In this document: positions 53,361 to 62,337 of the stretch, in pieces
Layout of the letters: every line of letters begins with the position of its first letter
Position numbering within the stretch: position 1 is the first letter of the stretch
Assembly (NCBI GenBank): GCA_951812945.1
Contig: CATOTB010000001.1
Coordinates: forward strand, 676,198-740,197
Source: Candidatus Dadabacteria bacterium
GTDB taxonomy: Bacteria; Desulfobacterota_D; UBA1144; Nemesobacterales; Nemesobacteraceae
Reading direction: 5' to 3'
DNA: 64,000 nucleotides
Notes under the pieces: generated by a model
What the model saw: the letters and a program-made list of their open reading frames with translations, nothing else
Told to the model about the DNA's origin: nothing
Databases searched by the model: none
Position numbers and translations under genes: made by a program

Positions 53361-54620
53361 TCAGTTTACGGGAACGTACCCGTTTTCATCAACGTGCTCC
53401 CTTACCTTGCCGAGAACGTAGGGATCTATCCACTGCTCGTCTATGTATTCGGGATAGACGGGAAGTCTTTCCCTAAGCTCGTAACCCAGCGCGCTTACCT
53501 CCCTCTCCATTCTCTCAACTTGCGGCCACGGGGCCTCGGGGTTAACGTAGTCTATTGTAAGGGGCGACACGCCGCCGAGATCATTTATGCCGGCTGTGAG
53601 GTAAAAGGTGAAGTTCCTGTTGTTAAGGTTAGGCGGTATCTGTATGTTCATCTCCCCTCCGAATATGAGCCTTGAGATGGAGACGGTCTTGAGCATCTCG
53701 AGAAAATCGGCGGGAGGATACTCCTCCATTCTTATTCCTTCCTTGGGATTGAAGTTCTGAATTATTATCTCCTGCAGGTGACCGTGGCGGCGGGAGAGTT
53801 CCAAAAGGGCGTAGAGCGAGTCGATTCTTTCCTCAAACGTTTCCCCTATTCCTACCAGTATGCCGCTTGTCCAGGGAATACTGAGGTCGCCCGCATACTC
53901 CATGGTCTCCATCCTGAGTTTCGGGACCTTGTCCGCGCAGCCGTGGTGGGCGTTTCCCCGCTTAAGTAGCCTCTCGCTTATGTTCTCAAGCATGAGGCCC
54001 ATGCTTGGGTTGCTTTTTCTGAACTCAGAGAGTTCTTCCGGAGTCGAGAGCCCGAGGTTTGTGTGGGGAAAGATTCCGTGCTCAAGCCCGGTTTTTCCCA
54101 TGTCGATCAAATACTCCGCTGTCGTCTGGTAACCGATTTCCCCGAGGGCGTCCCTGTATACCTGGTAAGCGAGTTCCGGTTTGTCACCCGTAACGAAAAG
54201 AAGTTCCGTGCACCCGGCCTTCGCCCCTTTTTTCGCCATGTCGACGACCTCTTCGGGGGTCATGAACAGAGTTCCCTCTCCCGGCTCTATCTTGAACGTG
54301 CAGTATCCGCAGCGGTCTCTGCAGAGTTGAGTCAGGGGTACGAAAACATTTTTGGAGTAGGTTACCGTTTTTCCCTTTGAACGGTTCCTGACAGCCGACG
54401 CGGCCAGAAGAAGAAAGGGAATTTCCCTGGGGAAAAGCTTGGTAAGGTAGATGGCGTCTTCACGCGTGACGCTTTCTTCCTCGATTGCTTTTGATATTAT
54501 TCTCTCAAGTTTCGGGGTTGCGCGAAGCTCCGAGAATTCGCTTATGCCGAACGCGTCGAGCAACATTGCGCTTTCGTTTGCGCCGAATGTCTTTTCCCAA
54601 GTCTCAGCTAAAAGAGCCAT
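53361..54620 (-). CDS. cofG: FO synthase subunit 1 (CofG)
   Basis: Radical-SAM enzyme of about 419 residues from ATG 54620; a TTG at 54674 would add 18 residues. The cluster motif CRDRCGYC lies in LTQLCRDRCGYCTF, followed by GCTELLFVTGDKPE, GILVGIGET and the end-domain LTAGINDLGGVSPLTIDYVN. CofG performs the cyclisation step after CofH action. The two genes form a unit running into cofH. The cofG start faces the start of the surface-protein gene at 54723. Confidence 0.92.
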   Translation of the reverse strand: MALLAETWEKTFGANESAMLLDAFGISEFSELRATPKLERIISKAIEEESVTREDAIYLTKLFPREIPFLLLAASAVRNRSKGKTVTYSKNVFVPLTQLCRDRCGYCTFKIEPGEGTLFMTPEEVVDMAKKGAKAGCTELLFVTGDKPELAYQVYRDALGEIGYQTTAEYLIDMGKTGLEHGIFPHTNLGLSTPEELSEFRKSNPSMGLMLENISERLLKRGNAHHGCADKVPKLRMETMEYAGDLSIPWTSGILVGIGETFEERIDSLYALLELSRRHGHLQEIIIQNFNPKEGIRMEEYPPADFLEMLKTVSISRLIFGGEMNIQIPPNLNNRNFTFYLTAGINDLGGVSPLTIDYVNPEAPWPQVERMEREVSALGYELRERLPVYPEYIDEQWIDPYVLGKVREHVDENGYVPVN

Positions 54621-54677
54621 ATACAGAAACCACCCGTTTTGTTCTCCACGCGGAAGTAATTTTAACACCACCAACCC

Positions 54678-54710
54678 CGCCTGTAAGTATCTTATACAGG
54701 GGGCGTTTTT
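54678..54710 (+). terminator. Terminator-like hairpin before the surface-protein gene
   Basis: CGCC-TGTA (54678-54685) pairs with TACA-GG..GCG (54695-54705, with a small bulge) and is followed by TTTTT. It ends 12 bp before the ATG at 54723, so it could block readthrough from upstream or act as an attenuator in the gene's leader. Confidence 0.35.
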
Positions 54711-54722
54711 GTCAAGGAATGT

Positions 54723-57257
54723 ATGGAGGATTTATGGAGGGATCGGGTCGCTTTTTGCTCGAAAATGTACCGAATTGGTGTTACTATTTTATCTGAGATG
54801 ACTCTGCTTAAGTCAGACAAGCCGCCGGGTATGTCCGTACCGCCGCACCGGAACGATATCTGCGCGTGGGAGAGAACTTGTCTTCTGCGCTTTTTCCGCA
54901 TTTTCCGCGGTTCCGCCCGGGCCGCAATTGGTCTTCTTCTCCTTGCCGCCATCGTCCTTGGCGCACAGACGGAGCCGGCCCGCGCGCAGGACACCGCCAC
55001 CTACACGGTAACGTTTAAAGGCAACTGGAACACTAGCAGCACACCCGGCGGGGTTGCGGGCGGCGCGCATTTCACGACGCTGATCGGCGCCGTGCACAAC
55101 AGCGACGTGACCTTCTGGACATCGGGCGGCACGGCCACCACCGGCGTGGAAGCAGTGGCGGAAACTGGCTCTACGGGCACGTTCCGGTCGGAAATCAGCA
55201 ATGCCGAAGAAGGGACCGTAAAATCCACCGTCAGTCAAAGCGGCACCTCTGCCACGGGCAGCAGGACGTTTGAACTTGAATTCAGCCGCACCCATCCCCT
55301 GCTTACCCTCCTGTCGATGATCGGCCCCAGCCCGGACTGGTTCGTGGGCGTCTCCGGCCTGTCTCTGCTCGATGGATCGAATTGGCGCTCCTCTCTCACG
55401 AGAGACTTGTTTGCCTACGATGCCGGCACCGAGGACGGGGAAAATTTTTCGCTGAGCAATCCAGCCACCAATCCCCGGGGAACCATTACCAGTCTCAGGA
55501 ACACGGGCAAGTTCTCCGATGTGCGCATGGCAAGGCTGACCTTCACGCTCAAGACGCCTCCGCAAAACAACGCTCCCGAGTTCTCGAGTACTACCGCTAC
55601 CCGGAGCTTTACGGAGACCGTGGGGAACGCTGTGGTACAGAGCGCGGGCAACGTCGGCGCGGTTATAACAGCCACGGACGACGACAACGACACTCTTACC
55701 TACAGTCTTGAAGGAATGGACAGGAACAGGTTCACCATAGACTCAAGCGGGCAGATAAAGACCAAGGTGGGAGAGAGCTATGACCGTGAAGTCAGGGCGA
55801 GCTATTCGGTGAGTGTAAAGGCGGACGATCAAAACGGGGGGACTGATACGATTGACGTGACCATAAACGTAACCGACGAGGAAGAGAAACCCTTGGCACC
55901 CTTGGCGCCTTCGGTGTCTTTGGCGGGTATGAAGATCATGATTTCTTGGAACGCGCCCGCCAATATGGGCCGCCCGGCGATAACGGCCTACAGAGTTCAG
56001 TACCGCCAGGGGACGAGTGGGGACTGGACGAACGTTCCGCAGGGGGACATAAATGGCACGAGTGCGATGATTGCAGTTTCCGACGCGAACGCGGAATACC
56101 AGGTTCAGGTTCTGGCGATAAACTCTGACGGAGACGGTCCGTGGTCTCAACCGGGAAGCAACGTAGCACCGCCTCCGCCTCCACCTCCACCTCCGCCGGC
56201 AGAAGAAGTAGAGGAAACAGAACAGGTAGAGGATGTAGAACAAATATGCACAGTTTCCGAGGTGGCCGGCGATGATGAGAGACTGAGAAAATTCGTAGAG
56301 TGCGCGGCGGAGAGTATTGTGGCCTCGCAGACTTTCGGGGAGACGCTCGGCCTCCTTGAAGAGTTCAGAAACAGCGAGGGGGACTGGAATGATAGTTCCA
56401 CGTACCTTGTTCTTCTCACCGGAAGAGGCGGGGTTTACTTTCACGCTGAGGACAGGGAAGCAGAAGACCTTGAATGGTCCGGGGTTCTTTCCTGTGAAGG
56501 AGGAGGGTCCGTGCTTGATACGCAAGAGGGATGCTTCATTGAGTACGAGGGCGAAAGTGGCGGTTACGCTCATCTGTTCTCCGCTTCTTCTGTTCCGCTT
56601 GTGCACGGCGCGGAGGAATTCGTCCTGTTGGGTGGTTTCGATGGAACTCCCGAAGGGGAGACTTTCGCGGGGGAGATTGACGGGCCGTCAACGGAAGCCG
56701 GGGATGTGGATACCGATCGTGAACTGAGGGAGTTTGTTGGGGAAGGGGGAAGAGCTCTCATGGTAGCCATTATGGATTCCGGAATTGACCCTGCGCAGTT
56801 GCGGGGGGTTCTGAGGGGTCAGGGGCCGTGGAGAGAAGGAGATGTCTACATTTACATCATGGATGAGACGGGGAGGGTGATATTCGACGGAGCTGACAGG
56901 GAGAGGGAGCAGAAGGACGAATCCGCAAAGCGGTACGTCAGAGATCTTATAACTGGGGCGGGAGGAGAGATTATTGAATATACAGAGGGTGGCTTGCTCA
57001 GAAGGGGTTATGCCGTAAGAGTAGAATCTCCTGTGGATGAGGAGGGGCAGAGCCACATATACATCGTGGGTTCCGGGTACCGCGTGGAGGAGGAGCCGAG
57101 TGAGGAGAGACAACCAGGCGGGAGCGGTAGTGGCGGTGGAGGCTGTGCTATGGGAGGAAGCGGTAACGGTGGTGCGTTCGGCCTGTTTATGGCAGCGTTG
57201 GCGCTGCTTCTTGCGGTCTCGCTTAGAAGACACTCGGCCCAAGACAAGATGCGTTGA
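54723..57257 (+). CDS. Multidomain surface protein: Spondin_N, cadherin-like, FN3, two Cache-like domains, C-terminal sorting signal
   Basis: An 844-residue exported protein. A basic stretch and hydrophobic segment (about 58-84) ends at PARAQ, the likely cleavage site; ATG 54798 or 54831 would shorten the lead. Domains in order: Spondin_N (about 90-275; HPLLTLLSMIGPSPDWFVGV is diagnostic), a cadherin-like repeat (about 285-390; NAPEFSS, ITATDDDNDTLTYSL), fibronectin III (about 392-485), poly-proline and acidic linker (about 487-510), two Cache-like regions (about 515-655 and 675-800), then GGGGCAMGG, a hydrophobic helix and RRH. It is probably surface-anchored and adhesive or sensory. The function is unknown. 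Confidence 0.7.
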   Translation: MEDLWRDRVAFCSKMYRIGVTILSEMTLLKSDKPPGMSVPPHRNDICAWERTCLLRFFRIFRGSARAAIGLLLLAAIVLGAQTEPARAQDTATYTVTFKGNWNTSSTPGGVAGGAHFTTLIGAVHNSDVTFWTSGGTATTGVEAVAETGSTGTFRSEISNAEEGTVKSTVSQSGTSATGSRTFELEFSRTHPLLTLLSMIGPSPDWFVGVSGLSLLDGSNWRSSLTRDLFAYDAGTEDGENFSLSNPATNPRGTITSLRNTGKFSDVRMARLTFTLKTPPQNNAPEFSSTTATRSFTETVGNAVVQSAGNVGAVITATDDDNDTLTYSLEGMDRNRFTIDSSGQIKTKVGESYDREVRASYSVSVKADDQNGGTDTIDVTINVTDEEEKPLAPLAPSVSLAGMKIMISWNAPANMGRPAITAYRVQYRQGTSGDWTNVPQGDINGTSAMIAVSDANAEYQVQVLAINSDGDGPWSQPGSNVAPPPPPPPPPPAEEVEETEQVEDVEQICTVSEVAGDDERLRKFVECAAESIVASQTFGETLGLLEEFRNSEGDWNDSSTYLVLLTGRGGVYFHAEDREAEDLEWSGVLSCEGGGSVLDTQEGCFIEYEGESGGYAHLFSASSVPLVHGAEEFVLLGGFDGTPEGETFAGEIDGPSTEAGDVDTDRELREFVGEGGRALMVAIMDSGIDPAQLRGVLRGQGPWREGDVYIYIMDETGRVIFDGADREREQKDESAKRYVRDLITGAGGEIIEYTEGGLLRRGYAVRVESPVDEEGQSHIYIVGSGYRVEEEPSEERQPGGSGSGGGGCAMGGSGNGGAFGLFMAALALLLAVSLRRHSAQDKMR

Positions 57258-57285
57258 AGTGATGCGGAAGTGTTGTCGCTTGTAA

Positions 57286-57302
57286 CCGCTTAAGAGAAGC
57301 GG
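57286..57302 (+). terminator. Short hairpin after the surface-protein gene
   Basis: CCGCTT-AAGAG-AAGCGG is a perfect 6-bp stem 29 bp beyond the stop at 57257. No T run follows at once, so termination here is only possible. Confidence 0.3.
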
Positions 57303-57323
57303 GATAGGCAGTCTGGTTTTTAT

Positions 57324-57351
57324 GGTGAATATTCACCGCATGATGTATAAT
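57324..57351 (+). promoter_or_regulatory. acs promoter region with a perfect 14-bp palindrome
   Basis: GGTGAATATTCACC (57324-57337) is a perfect palindrome placed where the -35 should be. A perfect TATAAT follows at 57346-57351. The -35 itself is poor, so the site may bind an activator, or a repressor that covers the promoter. The predicted start is about 115 bp upstream of acs. Confidence 0.45.
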
Positions 57352-57471
57352 TAAGCCCGAAAATCAATATCATTCGGTCCTGTTTTTAAAGTTCTTTGCG
57401 GGTTCTGTATCCGGCAGGATTTAAAGACTCGAAAGGATTTCTCAATCAAGTTTTTAAGGAACCAATAATCC

Positions 57472-59421
<1,950 letters not shown>

Positions 59422-59566
59422 ATCTTGCCAATGGTCCGATATTCCGGTTTTCAGACTGGCGGCTTAGCGGAAGGCAATAAAAACTTTACAAATCCGGAGT
59501 TGCGTTCCATGATTGTAAACGTATATGGTAGGGCGAACGGTTGAGAACGAAATCTCGGCATTTCAT

Positions 59567-60322
59567 ATGAGGCTTAACAGATTTCTTTCCGAGTGCGGAA
59601 TAACATCAAGAAGAAAAGCGGATAATCTTATAAAGGCGGGACGGATAACTATAAACGGAGAGGTAGTCCGTACTCTCGGTTCCGTGGTGGACGAAACTGC
59701 CGACACGGTTGCGCTTGACGGAAAACCCGTTCATAAGGAGAGGAAAAGATACGTGATGCTTAACAAGCCCCCTTTTTATCTTACTTCCCTTAAGTCAATG
59801 GAAGACGGAAAGAAAACGATAACGTCATTCCTGGGAGACATAGAGCAGAGGGTTTACCCCGTCGGCAGGCTTGACTACGACTCCGAGGGACTTCTGATTC
59901 TCACAAACGACGGAGAGCTCGCGAACAGGATACATCACCCCAGCTACAAGGTGGTAAAAACTTATCTGGCCGAGATTTCGGGAGAGATACCGGATGATCT
60001 CGAAGCGGTGCTTGGAGAAGGAGCAGAGATCGAAGAACGCTTTGCAAAACCGGATTCCGTTAACGTTCTTCAAGCGTCCGCAGGGCGTGCGCGGGCAAGC
60101 ATCTCGTTTCACGAGGGAAGGAAGCATCTCGTGAAAAAGTACTTCGAGGCCTTCGGCCTTCGGGTTAGCAGGCTTAAGAGAATTTCGTGCGGCAACGTGC
60201 GTCTCGGCGAGCTTGAGAGGGGAGCATGGCGCGACCTTAACCCTGGAGAACTGAGGAGCCTTCGGAAGATGACGGGACTTTTGCCCCGCGGCGAGAAGAA
60301 AACGCCTGGAGGTGCCCCATGA
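59567..60322 (+). CDS. RsuA/RluB-family rRNA pseudouridine synthase
   Basis: About 251 residues from ATG 59567, where the family's N-terminus MRLNRFLSECGITSRRKAD begins; ATG 59525 would add 14 unrelated residues. An N-terminal S4 RNA-binding domain (about 1-60) precedes the catalytic domain with VGRLDYDSEGLLILTNDG, whose Asp is catalytic. The C-terminal GRKHLVKKYFEAFGLRVSRL is typical, and the end is basic. RluB (23S) is the likely type, but RsuA cannot be excluded. The stop overlaps the tmk start. Confidence 0.9.
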   Translation: MRLNRFLSECGITSRRKADNLIKAGRITINGEVVRTLGSVVDETADTVALDGKPVHKERKRYVMLNKPPFYLTSLKSMEDGKKTITSFLGDIEQRVYPVGRLDYDSEGLLILTNDGELANRIHHPSYKVVKTYLAEISGEIPDDLEAVLGEGAEIEERFAKPDSVNVLQASAGRARASISFHEGRKHLVKKYFEAFGLRVSRLKRISCGNVRLGELERGAWRDLNPGELRSLRKMTGLLPRGEKKTPGGAP

Positions 60323-60931
60323 GCAGGTTTATCACGTTTGAGGGGATAGACGGAAGCGGCAAGTCGACCCAGGCTAAGCTCCTTGCCGATTACCTCTCTG
60401 GCAAGGGAGAGGAGGTGTTTTTCACCAAGGAACCGGGCGAGGGGAAGCTCGGCGAGGCGATAAGAAACGAAATTCTCGATCGAAGGGACATCGATATTGA
60501 GCCCTACGCCGAGCTTTGTCTCTTCTGCGCGGACAGGGCCCAGCACGTAAGGGAGCTTATAGTGCCGAAGCTCAAAGGTGGCTGCACGGTCATCTGCGAC
60601 CGCTACTACGATTCGACACTGGCTTACCAGGGCTTTGGAAGAGGGCTTGATCCCAACTTGGTTTCCCGCATGGCCATGGCCTCGAGTCTGGGGGTTGAAC
60701 CCGACATTACGTTTTTTCTCTCAATACCGGCCGGTTGAGCAGGCGCTCCTAAGGCTCAAAGACCGCGAGAAGGAGAGAAACAAAATGGACGAGGAACCGT
60801 TTGAGTTCCACAGCCGGGTAGATAGGGGCTACAGGGTACTGATTGAAAAAAGCATCCCAAGGATCAAGGTAATAGAAGCGTCTACTTCCCCAGAGGAGAT
60901 TCACACGGAAATAAAGAGCTTTTTTGAGTGA
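60319..60931 (+). pseudogene. tmk: Thymidylate kinase, frameshifted
   Basis: Phosphorylates dTMP to dTDP. The first frame encodes FEGIDGSGKSTQAKLL (P-loop), FFTKEPGEGKLGEAIR and CDRYYDSTLAYQGFGRGLD, then ITFFLSIPAG and a stop at 60736-60738. The next frame carries on with PVEQALLRLKDREKERNKMD and the normal C-terminus (VIEASTSPEEIH) to 60931. Removing one G near 60733 gives LSIPAVEQALLRL and 203 residues, the normal length; a CCGG duplication is the other reading. The gene is usually essential, so this is probably a sequence error unless another copy exists. Confidence 0.9.
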
Positions 60932-60940
60932 ATCCGCCGC

Positions 60941-61426
60941 TCAGATAGAGTTTCTCGTGCTCTCGACGGTCTGCTCCACTCTCGGATACATGTAGATGTG
61001 CAGGATGATTCCTACGACCGAGAAAGGAATCGCGTCTTCAGGGTTTTTGCTTAGAAACGCAAGCACGAACCCGAGCAGTACCACGCTCTCGTTTATTCCC
61101 CAGGGGATCACGTGCGGGAGCAGAAGACGATTTGAGAATTCCTCAAGCCTCTTTTCCGGTTCCTGGCCTTCTGTGGCGAGGAATTTCTTTCGAAGGGATT
61201 TTTCAGAGAGGGTAAACCTGTATATGAGAAGGGAAATTGCCCCAAGGGCCACCCCTCCAATCAGAAAAGCGGCTTTCACGTTTTCTGCGACACCTGGAGG
61301 CTCGGGCGATTTGAAGACGAAAACCACCGCCGTGTAGGCGAACATGGCGAGCAGCAGGGCGAGCCAGACTATTTTCAGGGCGCTTTGGTTCTTTGCTACG
61401 GATGAGACCCTATTTTTCCTGTCCAT
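60941..61426 (-). CDS. Membrane protein of unknown function
   Basis: A 161-residue protein that I do not recognise. Four hydrophobic helices are visible (about 18-37, 50-68, 108-126 and 132-148), with a basic cytoplasmic-looking loop between helices 2 and 3 (about 70-100). It is followed, in transcription order, by the convergent tmk; the small gene at 61455 lies 28 bp upstream and is probably cotranscribed. Confidence 0.65.
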   Translation of the reverse strand: MDRKNRVSSVAKNQSALKIVWLALLLAMFAYTAVVFVFKSPEPPGVAENVKAAFLIGGVALGAISLLIYRFTLSEKSLRKKFLATEGQEPEKRLEEFSNRLLLPHVIPWGINESVVLLGFVLAFLSKNPEDAIPFSVVGIILHIYMYPRVEQTVESTRNSI

Positions 61427-61454
61427 GGTTCTGGATGGGAGCGGAACCGCACGC

Positions 61455-61682
61455 TCAGGATGTGATCTTGGCGAAGATCACGCTCAGGATTATGAGCGCT
61501 ACCAGAATTCCCATCATGTAAAAAGGCACACTTGGGTTATATCCCTTCTCTATGTTGGGAACCCTCTTTTGGGACCAGATTATTGGGGCGGGTTCGGCAC
61601 TTTCATCCGGTGTTTCGGTTTCCTGTACGGAGGATTCCTGCTCCGCCGTTTCTTCCGCTCTCTGTTCTTCTGTTTCCGGCAT
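61455..61682 (-). CDS. Small acidic protein with a C-terminal membrane anchor
   Basis: From ATG 61682 (AGGA about 9 bp upstream) the product has 75 residues; the open frame extends to 61790, but that part looks non-coding. The first half is a Glu/Thr/Ser-rich low-complexity stretch (about 1-33). A transmembrane segment (VPFYMMGILVALIILSVIFA) ends the protein, so it is tail-anchored. I do not recognise a family. Confidence 0.55.
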   Translation of the reverse strand: MPETEEQRAEETAEQESSVQETETPDESAEPAPIIWSQKRVPNIEKGYNPSVPFYMMGILVALIILSVIFAKITS

Positions 61683-61877
61683 TTTGAGATTTCCTGGTAC
61701 TGCGCGTACTCGGAGATTATCACGCAACCCTCCTCGAAAATCAAGTTTTCCGTCGCGTTGCGACTGTATTTGGGCGCTTACTACATTCAAAATAGATCAC
61801 TTGACCAAAAAAAGGGAGAGATAGAATGGGATAGTAGGCATGAACAGATGGTTCTAGCAGGTAAGATACAAATATAA

Positions 61878-62318
61878 GGCAATTACCCCTATAACTAGCC
61901 AAAAGTAAAATGAGGGAGCGGTTGCTGGAGGACGGCACTGTCCTTGGTGTTTTTTGTATAATATTCGAGTGTTTTTGGATCTAATAGGGGGGGTATAGAC
62001 TTAAGTTTACAAGTCCTCCAAACCCTGTATCGCTTCCTCGAACCCGTAGTGTAGTGCTTTAAATTCCCAGAGCCATCTTCCCCCGGCGACATTTTTGCTT
62101 CTCGTGGAAGTAGGTAATTCATCGGACTGAATTCATGTTGGGGAGGTTTGAGAGTTCCATTTACTCGAGTGGAGCAGGGGGGGCTTATTAGGACCAACCG
62201 TTCTGTATCATCCTGAAATAACTTAGTATTTACCTTGACAAACAGTTAGACAGAAATATAGAATTACCGTTAAGTACTATTATGATGGAGCAAGTGGCTA
62301 GTTATAGGGGTAATTACC
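61878..62318. mobile_element. 441-bp MITE-like element with an 8-bp target duplication
   Basis: The left end (61878-61901) begins GGCAATTACCCCTATAACTA and the right end (62295-62318) is its inverted complement, 23 of 24 positions matching. Both ends are flanked by AAATATAA (61870-61877 and 62319-62326), a perfect 8-bp target duplication. The element is too short for a transposase. A 100-codon open frame on the minus strand (61895-62197) ends inside the left repeat and resembles nothing I know. Several IS families, such as IS1595, IS6 and ISL3, make 8-bp duplications; the parent is unknown. This fills the otherwise gene-free stretch 61683-62337. Confidence 0.85.
62235..62264 (+). promoter_or_regulatory. 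Outward promoter-like sequence in the MITE
   Basis: A perfect TTGACA (62235-62240) is followed by TATAGA (62257-62262, 16-bp spacing) or TAGAAT (62259-62264, 18-bp spacing). It points out of the element towards the lipoprotein gene, which starts at 62338. Confidence 0.5.
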
Positions 62319-62337
62319 AAATATAAAGAGGTCTAAG

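Noticed and set aside
61895-62197. A 100-codon minus-strand frame inside the MITE as a gene
   Set aside because: It ends within the terminal repeat, has no family resemblance and no clear ribosome-binding site. I left it as part of the element.
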